Part shown: positions 35,443 to 43,972 of the stretch, piece by piece | Layout of the letters: each line of letters begins with the position of its first letter | Position numbering within the stretch: the stretch's first letter is position 1 | NCBI RefSeq assembly: GCF_017676345.1 | Contig: NZ_JAFFZM010000015.1 | Span: 62,001-126,000 of the forward strand | Reading direction: 5' to 3' | Length of the DNA: 64,000 nucleotides | Source of the DNA: Streptomyces smyrnaeus | Lineage (GTDB): Bacteria > Actinomycetota > Actinomycetes > Streptomycetales > Streptomycetaceae | Notes under the pieces: generated by a model | The model's input: the letters and a program-made list of their open reading frames with translations, nothing else | Databases searched by the model: none | Told to the model about the DNA's origin: nothing | Made by a program: the position numbers and the translations under genes

Positions 35443-37054
35443 CCCCGACCCCGGGCGGGGTGTGCCGTGCCGGGGCGCTCTTCGGGTGGAGGGCTTCGGG
35501 CAGAACGACGGTGAACTCGGCGCCGCCGTCCGGTCCCTCGCTCACCTGGGCGCTGCCGCCGTGGCGCTCCGCGAGTCGTCGTACGAGCGCCAGGCCGAGC
35601 CCGCGGCGGCCGTGCGCCGGCGGCTCCTTGGTGGACCAGCCCTCCGTGAAGACGGCTTCCCGGTGCTCGGGCGGGACGCCGGGGCCGCTGTCGCCCACCC
35701 GAAGGGTGAGCCCGGTCTGCCGGCCGTCCGCGTCGGGGACGAGCGCGACCGTTACCCGGCCACCGGGCGAACCGGCCGCCGCGTCCAGGGCGTTGTCGAC
35801 CAGATTGCCCAACACCGTGGCCAGCTCCGGAGGGTCCACCAGACGGTCGGGCAGCAGCGTGCCCGGTGCGATGCGCAACGCGACCGAGCGCTCCGCCGCC
35901 ACGGTGGCCTTGCCGACCAGCAGCGCGGCGAGCATCGGGTCGTGTATGTGGTCGGAGATCTCCTCCGCCGTCGCTCTGTGCACTCCGATGGCCTCGCTCA
36001 GATAGTCCACCGCGTCCTCGACCATGTCCAGCTGCAGCAGTCCGAGGAGGATGTGCATACGGTTGGCGTGTTCGTGGTCCTGGGCGCGCAGGGCGTCGAT
36101 CAGCCCTTGTGAGCCGTCCAGTTCCCGGCCGAGGAGCTCCAGCTCGGTCCTGTCGCGGAGGGTCGCGACGGCCCCGCCGTCCTCGGTCGGCATCCGGTTG
36201 GCGACCAGTACCCGCCCGCCGCTGACCGTCAGCAGATCGGAGCCCGGCACCTCGCCCGCCAGCACCCTGGCCGTTCGCCCGGGACCCAGCGCCTCCTGCG
36301 GGGACAGCCCGATGTGCTGCCCGTCCAGATCCAGCAGCCGCTGCGCCTCGTCGTTGACCAGCCGGATCCGCCCGGAGGAGTCGAGCGCGACGACGCCCTC
36401 CCGGATACCGTGCAAAACCGCCTCCCGTTCGGCCAGCAGCGCGGTGATGTCGGAGAAGGCGAGGTCGTGGGTGCGCTTTTGCAGTCTGCGGAAGATGAGC
36501 AGCGCGGCGAGTGCGCCCACCCCGAGCGCGCCGCCGGCGTACGCCAGCAGACCCGGTACGGCCCGGGTGAAGCGGTCGCGCACGCTGTCGTAGGCGATGC
36601 CGACCGAGACGGCGCCGACGACCTTTCCCCGCTCGTCGCGCAGCGGAACCTTGCCCCGGGCCGATCTGCCCAGGGTCCCCTCGTCGATGTGGTGCACCTC
36701 CCGGCCGGCCAGCGCGGGGCCCGGGTCGGTGGAGACCCGGTGGCCGATGCGGCGGGGCTCCGCGTGCGACCAGCGGATGCCGCGGGTGTCCAGCACCACG
36801 ATGTAGCTGGCGCCGGTGGCGTGCCGGATGCGTTCGGCGAGGCGCTGGACGGGGCCGTCGCGCGAGGGCCCGGCGCCGTCGGTCAGCAGGTCGTCCAGGC
36901 CGGGCTCGGCCGCCGTCGCCTGTGCGATGGCGAGCGCGCGCCGGGAGGCCTGGTCGTCGAGCTGGTTGCTGAAGGGCGCCAGGAACAGCCCGGTCGCCAC
37001 GGCGGTCACCCCGGTGACGACTGCCAGTTGCATGAGCAGCACCTGGGAGGACAC
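35420..37054 (-). CDS. CitA/DcuS-type sensor histidine kinase
   Basis: Membrane sensor kinase of about 544 residues if started at GTG 37054 (VSSQVLLMQL); in-frame GTGs upstream could add a basic N-terminus, so the start is uncertain. First membrane helix at about 3-25, an extracytoplasmic PAS-like sensor to ~165 (ASYIVVLDTRGIRWSHAEP resembles CitA), second helix LLAYAGGALGVGALAALLIF. A cytoplasmic PAS follows, then the H-box ALRAQDHEHANRMHILLGLL. The N-box is LGNLVDNALDAA and the G-box RRGLGLALVRRLAERHG. Such kinases sense di- or tricarboxylates. No response regulator is adjacent; the convergent symporter may share the ligand. Confidence 0.87.
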   Translation of the reverse strand: MSSQVLLMQLAVVTGVTAVATGLFLAPFSNQLDDQASRRALAIAQATAAEPGLDDLLTDGAGPSRDGPVQRLAERIRHATGASYIVVLDTRGIRWSHAEPRRIGHRVSTDPGPALAGREVHHIDEGTLGRSARGKVPLRDERGKVVGAVSVGIAYDSVRDRFTRAVPGLLAYAGGALGVGALAALLIFRRLQKRTHDLAFSDITALLAEREAVLHGIREGVVALDSSGRIRLVNDEAQRLLDLDGQHIGLSPQEALGPGRTARVLAGEVPGSDLLTVSGGRVLVANRMPTEDGGAVATLRDRTELELLGRELDGSQGLIDALRAQDHEHANRMHILLGLLQLDMVEDAVDYLSEAIGVHRATAEEISDHIHDPMLAALLVGKATVAAERSVALRIAPGTLLPDRLVDPPELATVLGNLVDNALDAAAGSPGGRVTVALVPDADGRQTGLTLRVGDSGPGVPPEHREAVFTEGWSTKEPPAHGRRGLGLALVRRLAERHGGSAQVSEGPDGGAEFTVVLPEALHPKSAPARHTPPGVGVIPRPRP

Positions 37055-37349
37055 CCGCCGTGGCCAGCCGGGGCGACGCAGCGGCCGGTGCCGACGGCCG
37101 GGGTGGGAGGAGCGCCGGAACGCGAGTCGGACTGGTGTACGTCGTGCTGATGTGCGTCGTGCCGACTGTCCTGAGCGTGCTGAGTGTGTTGAGGGTGTGC
37201 CGGAGAGGGACACGGGCGACCTCACGGCGGGAGGGGACGGGCTGCGCGGTCCTCCGAACGGGGGACATAGCCGGACGGTATCCACCCCACCCGTGCCGAC
37301 GCACCGGTCCGGACGCCGACGATCCAGCGGGCCGCAGGCGGTACGGGCG

Positions 37350-38366
37350 CTACGGGCGCGCCGGGGGTCCCTCGATCCGCACGACATCCATCCGCACCGG
37401 GGCGGCCGGGGTGGCGCCGCAGCTCGCGGGCAGAGCGGGCCCGTCCGCCGACTCGGCGAGGAGCACGCGCCAGCGGCGCCCGTCCATGTGCGCGAGGGTC
37501 ACCCGCCACCGCCGCTGATCCGCGTCCGGCTGCTGCGGCTTCGCCGGCTCCTCGCGTACGGAGGTCACAGTCAGCGCGTGTGCGCTCGACTCGCCCGTAC
37601 GCTCACGTACCGCCAGGTCGGCCGCCTGTCCCGGGCGGTCCCAGGCGGAGCGGCCTCGGCAGCCGTCCGTCAGGACATGACCGTCCCGTACGGCGTCCAG
37701 CACGCCCTTCACCGCCGGCGCGTCGAGCCGTCCGTACGCGTAGCCGTAGGGCAGCACCAGCAGCGTCGGTGCGAAGCGGTGGCCACCGATATGGGTGATC
37801 TCCCAGACGTTCGCCCCGCCGGAGGCCTCCAGCTCGGCCGCCAGTGGCCTGCCCAGCAGGGCGCAGCAGCGGTCCCGCTTGCCGTTGGTGCACACCAGGG
37901 CGAGCGGATCCCCCCGGTACGGCTCCCAGCCGAGACCGAGCGGAGGGACACCATCCGTATCCGTGGTGGCGCCGCCCACGCCGGCGGTGGCGCCGCCCAC
38001 GCCGGTGGAGCCGCCGTCCAGTGCCGCGAAGTCCAGCTTCCGCAGTTCCCCCAGATCGTCGCCCGACAGCGCGACCGTACGGACCCACGAGTCGCCGGGG
38101 ACCGTGCGGGCGAGATAGATCCGGTGCCGCGCAGTACTGGAGTTGTCGGCGTGCCGTCCGGGACGTCGGATCAGTGCGACCCGGCCGCCGTGCGCGCTCG
38201 CCGCCGCGTCGAGCGCCTGCCCGAGCTCCGGGTCGAGATGGCTCTGGGTCAGCGCCTTGTTGCCCCAGGGGCCCGGCTGCTCGATCAGCAGCCAGGTGCG
38301 GGCTGTCGCAGCCGTACCCGCTAGGGGCTCGGCCAAGGCCCGGGAGGCCGTCGCACACGTGCTCAC
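37350..38366 (-). CDS. Sucrase/ferredoxin-like protein (Suc_Fer, thioredoxin-like [2Fe-2S])
   Basis: 338 residues from GTG 38366 (VSTCATASRALAEPL). The Suc_Fer core is visible: LLIEQPGPWGNKALTQSHLD near residue 27, then VCTNGKRDRCCALLGRPLA near 155 and ITHIGGHRFAPTLLVLPYGYAYGRL near 187, which supply the Cys and His ligands of a thioredoxin-like iron-sulfur fold. A Gly/Thr-rich loop near 120-135 comes from a 21-bp duplication (37966-38007). There is no space for a ribosome site because an iron-box-like palindrome abuts the start, so a leaderless transcript is possible. Iron metabolism or redox work is plausible; the reaction is unknown. Confidence 0.85.
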   Translation of the reverse strand: MSTCATASRALAEPLAGTAATARTWLLIEQPGPWGNKALTQSHLDPELGQALDAAASAHGGRVALIRRPGRHADNSSTARHRIYLARTVPGDSWVRTVALSGDDLGELRKLDFAALDGGSTGVGGATAGVGGATTDTDGVPPLGLGWEPYRGDPLALVCTNGKRDRCCALLGRPLAAELEASGGANVWEITHIGGHRFAPTLLVLPYGYAYGRLDAPAVKGVLDAVRDGHVLTDGCRGRSAWDRPGQAADLAVRERTGESSAHALTVTSVREEPAKPQQPDADQRRWRVTLAHMDGRRWRVLLAESADGPALPASCGATPAAPVRMDVVRIEGPPARP

Positions 38367-38385
38367 ACAGGCGAGCCTAACCTGG
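38367..38385 (-). promoter_or_regulatory. Candidate iron box (DmdR/IdeR-type)
   Basis: The 19-bp window ACAGGCGAGCCTAACCTGG matches 13 of 19 positions of the IdeR/DmdR palindrome TTAGGTTAGGCTAACCTAA; the right half AGCCTAACCT is nearly exact. It directly abuts the GTG start of the Suc_Fer gene. Candidate only. Confidence 0.55.
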
Positions 38386-38504
38386 CCGGGCCTGCCGCGC
38401 CCGCTGCGCCACCGCGCGCCGCGCACCCCTCGGTCGCCTCGGTCGCCCTCTCGTTCGGCCGTCCTCCCGTCGCCCTGAGGGGACGACGGGAAAGTCCTGT
38501 TCGG

Positions 38505-38510
38505 TACGAT
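38505..38510 (+). promoter_or_regulatory. Possible -10 element before the COG0523 gene
   Basis: TACGAT fits the Streptomyces vegetative -10 consensus (TANNNT) and lies 80 bp before the start codon. No convincing -35 is seen. Confidence 0.35.
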
Positions 38511-38589
38511 CAGCAGCCGTTCCGCGGCAGCGGGGGTCCTGCCCCGCGAAGCCGCCACAGCACAGCGGAGCGAGGCAGGAGGGGAACAC

Positions 38590-39780
38590 GTGGACGGTAC
38601 GGAGGCCGGCAGCCGACGGGGAGCGGTGGGCGGCCGGATCCCGGTCGTCGTCCTGGCCGGGTTCCTCGGCTCCGGGAAGACCACTCTCCTCAACCATCTG
38701 CTGCGCCGCGCCCGAGGCACCCGCATCGGTGCGATCGTCAACGACTTCGGCAGCATCGAGATCGACGCCATGGCCGTCTCCGGCCAGGTGGACTCCATGG
38801 TCTCCCTCGGGGACGGCTGCCTGTGCTGCGCCGTGGACACCAGCGACATGGACGAGGTCCTCGACGTCCTCGCGCGCCCCGCGGCCGGAATGGACGTCAT
38901 CGTGATCGAGGCCAGCGGGGTGGCAGAGCCGGAGACGCTGATCCGGATGGTGCTGGCCAGCGGGAGTCCGCACATCGTCTACGGCGGTCTCGTGGAGGTC
39001 GTCGATGCGGCGGAGTTCGAGGCCGTACGCGCGGGCCATCCCGAGTTGGAGCGCCATGTCGGTGCGGCCGATCTGCTCGTCCTCAACAAGGCCGACCGGG
39101 TGCCCGACGAGCGCCGTGAAGCGCTCCGCGCCGAACTGCGACGGCTCAGCCCCGGTACGCCCGTCGTCCCCGCCACCTTCGGCCGTGTCGACCCGGCGCT
39201 GCTCTTCGACCGCGTACGGCGGGAGCGCCCGCCGGTCGAACAGCTCTCGTTCGACTCGCTGCTGTACGGCGACGGCGACGGCGAGGAGCACGGCCACGGG
39301 ACCGGGGGAGATGAGGGCGAGCACGGGTGCGGCGGCGAGGGCAGCCATGCCACGCATCTGCACGCCGCCTACGAGTCGGTGGAGTTCGTCTCCGACCGGC
39401 CGCTCGACCCGCGCCGCTTCCTGGATTTCCTGGACGCCAGGCCCGATGGGCTGTACCGGATCAAGGGCTATGTGGACTTCGGCGCGGCCGACCCCGACAA
39501 CGTGTACGAGGTGCACGCCGTGGGCGGCTTCCTCCGCTTCGCCCCGGAGCGGCCCTCCCGGTCGAAGGAGCGGCGTACCGAGCTGGTGATGATCGGCTCG
39601 GGCGTGGACGGTGCCGCCCTGCACGACGGGCTCAGCGCGTGCGCCGTCGACCCGGAGGGGCCGGGACCGGACGAGCGCGCGATGTGGGGAGTGCTCCGCT
39701 ACGTCGACAGCGACCAGGAGGACGAGTCGGATCTGCTGGTCGCGGCGGCCGACGAGGCCGCCGAGCCCCTCCCGTCGTAG
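38590..39780 (+). CDS. COG0523/CobW-family GTPase metallochaperone
   Basis: 396-residue G3E GTPase from GTG 38590 behind AGGAGGGG. Walker A is GFLGSGKTTLL near residue 23, the CxCC metal motif GDGCLCCAV near 77, and guanine-specificity block NKADRV near 165. Residues about 225-260 form a His/Asp/Glu/Gly-rich loop (GEEHGHGTGGDEGEHGCGG then SHATHLH), a likely metal-binding segment. A CobW C-terminal domain follows (VEFVSDRPLDPRRFLDFLDA). Such proteins deliver zinc or other metals to client enzymes. No Zur-type operator is seen. It is divergent from the Suc_Fer gene and convergent with parC. Confidence 0.9.
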   Translation: MDGTEAGSRRGAVGGRIPVVVLAGFLGSGKTTLLNHLLRRARGTRIGAIVNDFGSIEIDAMAVSGQVDSMVSLGDGCLCCAVDTSDMDEVLDVLARPAAGMDVIVIEASGVAEPETLIRMVLASGSPHIVYGGLVEVVDAAEFEAVRAGHPELERHVGAADLLVLNKADRVPDERREALRAELRRLSPGTPVVPATFGRVDPALLFDRVRRERPPVEQLSFDSLLYGDGDGEEHGHGTGGDEGEHGCGGEGSHATHLHAAYESVEFVSDRPLDPRRFLDFLDARPDGLYRIKGYVDFGAADPDNVYEVHAVGGFLRFAPERPSRSKERRTELVMIGSGVDGAALHDGLSACAVDPEGPGPDERAMWGVLRYVDSDQEDESDLLVAAADEAAEPLPS

Positions 39781-39839
39781 TTGCCCGCCCCGTTGTCGTC
39801 GCTCGTCCCCCGGCGACGCTCGACGCGACGGCGGGGACA

Positions 39840-39866
39840 GTGCTGGGGGCGCGCTGCCCCCGGCAC
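39840..39866. terminator. Bidirectional terminator between COG0523 gene and parC
   Basis: An 11-bp stem with one mismatch (39840-39850 with 39856-39866) between two convergent stop codons. Confidence 0.65.
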
Positions 39867-39903
39867 CTTCGGGCTTCGGTTCGGCTCCGCCCGCCCCGGG
39901 CAA

Positions 39904-42363
39904 CTACACCGGGCCCGCCACCGCGGCGATCTGCTTCTTCAGCGGCAGCCCCGAACCGTCCCTGCGCGGGTCGGGTTCGGGCAGCTCGGCGGGGGCGCCG
40001 GTCCTGGTCGCCGCCAGTGCGGGGGTGGCGCCCGCCCAGGCCAGCCGCAGCCGGTCCTCGCCCTTGAGGAAGCGCTGGCAGCGCACGCCGCCCGTCGCAC
40101 GCCCCTTGCGCGGGTACTGGTCGAACGCGGTGAACTTGGCCGTGCTCAGCGAGTCGTCCAGTGTGCCCTCCGAACCGGCGGCCGTGAAGACGGCCGCCTC
40201 CGCGGCCGGGTCGACGGCGCCGAAGAAGAGCACCTTCGCGTCCTGGGCGAGCTTGATACCCGCCACTCCGCCCGCGGGACGGCCCTGCGGACGCACCTGG
40301 CTCGCCTGGAAGCGCAGCAGCTGTGCGTCGTCGGTGATGAAGACCAGGTCCTCCTCGCCGGTGCGCAGCTCGGCGCCGCCGACGATGCGGTCGCCGTCCT
40401 TGAGGGTGATCACCTCCAACTCGCCCCGGTTGGCCGGATAGTCGGGCACCACCCGCTTGACGACGCCCTGCTGGGTGCCGATCGCCAGCCCCGGTGACGA
40501 CTCGTCGAGCGTGGTCAGACAGATCAGCGTCTCGTCGTTCTCCAGGGTGAGGAACTCCGAGATCTGTGCTCCGCCCGCCAGATTGGGCGAGGTGGCCGTC
40601 TCGGGCAGTTGCGGAAGGTCGACCACCTGCAACCGCAGCAGACGGCCCGTCGAGGTCACGGCTCCCACTTCGCCGCGGGTGGTGGCCGGCACGGCGGAGA
40701 CGATCACGTCGTGTTTGACGCGCTTGGCCGACTCGCCGAACTCCATGCCGCCGTTGGCCGTGCGGGCGAGCAGGCCCGTGGAGGAGAGCAGCACCCGGCA
40801 CGGGTCGTCGGCGACCTCCAGCGGCACGGCGGCCACCGTAACCTCGGCGGAGTCGAGCAGCTCGGTGCGGCGCGGGGTGCCGTACTTCTTGGCGACGGCG
40901 GACAGTTCCGAGGAGACGAGCTTGCGCAGCTCCGCGTCCGACTCCAGGATCCGGGTCAGCTTCTCGATCTCGTCCTTGAGCCGGTCCCGCTCGTCCTCCA
41001 GCTCGATCCGGTCGAACTTGGTGAGCCGGCGCAGCGGGGTGTCGAGGATGTACTGGGTCTGGATCTCGCTGAGTCCGAAGCGGGAGATGAGCGAGGCCTT
41101 CGCCTCGGCGGCGTTCTCACTCGACCGGATGATCCTGATGACCTCGTCGATGTCGACGAGCGCCACCAGCAGGCCCTCCACCAGGTGCAGCCGGTCGCGC
41201 CGCTTGCCGCGCCGGAACTCGCTGCGCCGCCGCACCACGTCGAACCGGTGGTCGACGTAGACCTCCAGCAGCTCCTTGAGGCCGAGCGTGAGCGGCTGGC
41301 CGTCCACCAGCGCGACGTTGTTGATGCCGAAGGACTCCTCCATCGGCGTCAGCTTGTACAGCTGGGAGAGGACAGCTTCCGGGTTGAAGCCGTTCTTGAC
41401 CTCGATGACCAGGCGCAGCCCGTGCTCGCGGTCGGTCAGGTCCTTGACGTCCGCGATGCCCTGCAGCTTCTTCGCGTTGACCAGGTCCTTGATCTTGGAG
41501 ATGACCTTCTCGGGACCGACGGCGAACGGCAGCTCGGTGACCACGATGCCCTTGCGCCGGGCCGTGACCTGTTCGATCGAGACCGTGGCACGGATCTTGA
41601 AGGAGCCGCGTCCGGAGACGTAGGCGTCCTTGATGCCCTCCCGGCCGACGATCTTGCCCCCGGTGGGCAGGTCGGGGCCCGGGATGAAGCCCATCAGGGT
41701 CTCCAGGTCGGCGCCCGGGTGCTTGATCAGATGGCGGGCTGCCGCGATGACCTCGGTGAGGTTGTGCGGCGGCATGTTCGTGGCCATGCCGACCGCGATC
41801 CCCGAGGCGCCGTTCACCAGAAGGTTGGGGTAGGCGGCCGGCAGCGTGACGGGTTCTTCCTCGCTGCCGTCGTAGTTGGCACCGAAGTCGACCGTCTCCT
41901 CGTCGATCGACTCGACCATCAGCCCGGCGGCGGGCGCGGCCCGGCACTCGGTGTACCGCATCGCCGCGGGCGGGTCGTCGTTGCCCAGCGAACCGAAGTT
42001 GCCGTGGCCGTCCACGAGCGGCAGCCGCATCGAGAAGTCCTGTGCCATCCGCACCAGGGCGTCATAGATGGGGGAGTCACCGTGCGGGTGGAGCTTACCC
42101 ATCACCTCGCCCACCACGCGGGCGCACTTCACATACGACCTGTCGGGGCGCAGGCCCATCTCGTGCATCTGGTACAGGATCCGGCGCTGCACGGGTTTCA
42201 TCCCGTCGCGGGCGTCGGGGAGCGCGCGCGAGTAGATGACCGAATACGCATACTCCAGGTAGGAGCCCTGCATCTCGTCGACGACGTCGATGTCGACGAT
42301 GCGCTCCTCGAAGTCCTCTCCCGGCTCCGGTGCCGGTGTACGGCTTTTACTGCGGCGGGCCAT
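39904..42363 (-). CDS. parC: Topoisomerase IV subunit A (ParC)
   Basis: DNA breakage-reunion subunit that works with ParE. 819 residues from ATG 42363 (MARRSKSRTPAP). The winged helix has LRPDRSYVKCARVVGEVMGKLHPHG; the quinolone-determining region keeps Ser97 and Asp101 (PHGDSPIYDALVRMAQ), a sensitive-type pattern. The catalytic tyrosine is Tyr137 (AAMRYTECR). The C-terminal pinwheel domain has repeated blades such as GLLARTANGGMEF and VGAVTSTGRLLRLQV; the GyrA box is degenerate, consistent with ParC rather than GyrA. An upstream reading frame contains repeated KSDS units but is probably 5' leader. Confidence 0.94.
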   Translation of the reverse strand: MARRSKSRTPAPEPGEDFEERIVDIDVVDEMQGSYLEYAYSVIYSRALPDARDGMKPVQRRILYQMHEMGLRPDRSYVKCARVVGEVMGKLHPHGDSPIYDALVRMAQDFSMRLPLVDGHGNFGSLGNDDPPAAMRYTECRAAPAAGLMVESIDEETVDFGANYDGSEEEPVTLPAAYPNLLVNGASGIAVGMATNMPPHNLTEVIAAARHLIKHPGADLETLMGFIPGPDLPTGGKIVGREGIKDAYVSGRGSFKIRATVSIEQVTARRKGIVVTELPFAVGPEKVISKIKDLVNAKKLQGIADVKDLTDREHGLRLVIEVKNGFNPEAVLSQLYKLTPMEESFGINNVALVDGQPLTLGLKELLEVYVDHRFDVVRRRSEFRRGKRRDRLHLVEGLLVALVDIDEVIRIIRSSENAAEAKASLISRFGLSEIQTQYILDTPLRRLTKFDRIELEDERDRLKDEIEKLTRILESDAELRKLVSSELSAVAKKYGTPRRTELLDSAEVTVAAVPLEVADDPCRVLLSSTGLLARTANGGMEFGESAKRVKHDVIVSAVPATTRGEVGAVTSTGRLLRLQVVDLPQLPETATSPNLAGGAQISEFLTLENDETLICLTTLDESSPGLAIGTQQGVVKRVVPDYPANRGELEVITLKDGDRIVGGAELRTGEEDLVFITDDAQLLRFQASQVRPQGRPAGGVAGIKLAQDAKVLFFGAVDPAAEAAVFTAAGSEGTLDDSLSTAKFTAFDQYPRKGRATGGVRCQRFLKGEDRLRLAWAGATPALAATRTGAPAELPEPDPRRDGSGLPLKKQIAAVAGPV

Positions 42364-42390
42364 CGCGGCTGCGGCTCCTTCGCTGCTTCG

Positions 42391-42446
42391 TGCTGTCGCT
42401 CTTGTGCTGTCGCTCTTCGCGCTGTCGCTCTTGTTGCTGTCGATCG
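42391..42446 (-). repeat. Direct repeats in the parC leader
   Basis: Four copies of a (T/C)GCTGTCG(C/A)TC core at 42391, 42405, 42420 and 42435, spaced 14-15 bp, lie 28-83 bp upstream of the parC start. No spacer/array structure of a CRISPR type is present. Confidence 0.75.
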
Positions 42447-42622
42447 ACCATTGTGGACCGCCGCACTGACAGGGCGGTCGCTCGGTAGACCGTACGGGAA
42501 CTTCGCACCTTGTCGGCGTGGTTGCATACAGTGACAGGGCCGCCGGTCGCACGAGTGCGAGGCGGTCCGCAGTTCCCGGCGCCCGGCCGGGACACCCCCG
42601 CGAGCGAAGGGACTCCACGCGC

Positions 42623-43972
42623 ATGGGTCACACGGCCACGCCCCCGCCGGCCACCGGTGGGCTGACAGCGACGGAGCATCGGCTGGCCAACGGCCTGCGG
42701 GTGGTGCTCTCCGAGGACCATCTGACCCCCGTCGCCGCTGTCTGCCTCTGGTACGACGTCGGTTCCCGTCACGAGGCCAAGGGCCGCACCGGCCTGGCTC
42801 ACCTCTTCGAGCACCTGATGTTCCAGGGCTCGGCGCAGGTGAAGGGCAACGGGCACTTCGAGCTGGTGCAGGGCGCCGGCGGCTCGCTGAACGGCACCAC
42901 CAGCTTCGAGCGCACCAACTATTTCGAGACCATGCCGGCCCATGAGCTGGAACTCGCCCTGTGGCTGGAGGCGGACCGGATGGGGTCGCTGCTGGCCGCG
43001 CTGGACGAGGAGTCCATGGAGAACCAGCGCGACGTGGTCAAGAACGAGCGCAGGCAGCGCTACGACAACGTGCCCTACGGCACCGCGTTCGAGCGCATGA
43101 CGGCCATGGCCTTCCCCGAGGGCCACCCCTACCACCACACCCCGATCGGTTCCATGGCCGACCTGGACGCGGCCTCCCTGGAGGACGCGCGGGAGTTCTT
43201 CCGTACGTACTACGCGCCCAACAACGCCGTGCTGTCCGTCGTCGGCGACATCGACCCGGAGCAGACGCTTGCCTGGATCGAGAAGTATTTCGGCTCCATC
43301 CCGGGCCACGACGGGAAGCGCCCGCCGCGCGACGGCTCGCTGCCCGACCTGATCGGCGAGGAGAAGCGCGAGGTCGTCGAGGAGGACGTGCCCTCCCGCG
43401 CGCTGATGAACGGCTACCGCCTGCCGCACGACGGCACCCGCGGGGCGGACGCGGCCGACCTGGCGCTGACCGCGCTGGGCGGCGGCGAGTCCTCCCGCCT
43501 CTACGCCCGGCTGGTGCGGCACGACCGCTCCGCGGTGGCGGCCGGTTTCGGCATGCTCCGGCTGGCGGGCGCCCCCTCGCTGGGCTGGCTGGACATCAAG
43601 GCGTCCAGCGGCGCGGAGATCGCCGACATCCAGGCGGCGGTCGACGAGGAGCTGCGCCGCTTCGCCGAGGAGGGCCCCAGCGAGGAGGAGATGGAACGGG
43701 CCCAGGCGCAGTTGGAGCGCGAGTGGCTGGACCGGCTGGCGACGGTCGGTGGACGCGCCGACGAACTGTGCCGGTACGCGGTGCTCTTCGGCGACCCCCA
43801 GCTCGCGCTGACGGCGGTGAGCCGCGTGCTGGAGGTGACCCGCGAGGAGGTGCGGGAGGTGGCGGCGCAGCGGCTGCGCTCCGACAACCGCGCCGTGCTG
43901 GTGTACGAACCGCTCGCGCACGAGGACGAGCCGGCGAACGCGGCGAACGACGACGAGGAGGCCGGGCAGTGA
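42623..43972 (+). CDS. M16 zinc metallopeptidase, catalytic subunit
   Basis: 449-residue insulinase/processing-peptidase family protein from ATG 42623. The inverted zinc motif HxxEH is at His60-Glu63-His64 (LAHLFEHLMFQG) and the third ligand region ENQRDVVKNERRQRYDN near 133-149, so it should be active. The C-terminal half is the second M16 lobe (GEAE-like EEMERAQAQLEREW). Its TGA overlaps the GTG of the next M16 gene. The pair resembles beta and alpha subunits of mitochondrial processing peptidase. No signal peptide is seen, so it is likely cytosolic. Confidence 0.92.
   Translation: MGHTATPPPATGGLTATEHRLANGLRVVLSEDHLTPVAAVCLWYDVGSRHEAKGRTGLAHLFEHLMFQGSAQVKGNGHFELVQGAGGSLNGTTSFERTNYFETMPAHELELALWLEADRMGSLLAALDEESMENQRDVVKNERRQRYDNVPYGTAFERMTAMAFPEGHPYHHTPIGSMADLDAASLEDAREFFRTYYAPNNAVLSVVGDIDPEQTLAWIEKYFGSIPGHDGKRPPRDGSLPDLIGEEKREVVEEDVPSRALMNGYRLPHDGTRGADAADLALTALGGGESSRLYARLVRHDRSAVAAGFGMLRLAGAPSLGWLDIKASSGAEIADIQAAVDEELRRFAEEGPSEEEMERAQAQLEREWLDRLATVGGRADELCRYAVLFGDPQLALTAVSRVLEVTREEVREVAAQRLRSDNRAVLVYEPLAHEDEPANAANDDEEAGQ

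Noticed and set aside
42391..42446. CRISPR-like array in the parC leader
   Set aside because: Repeat core is only 10-12 bp with 3-5 bp between copies, no cas genes, no spacer structure.
42364..42624. N-terminal extension of ParC to an upstream start
   Set aside because: The added ~87 residues are not ParC-like; conservation begins at ATG 42363 (MARRS).
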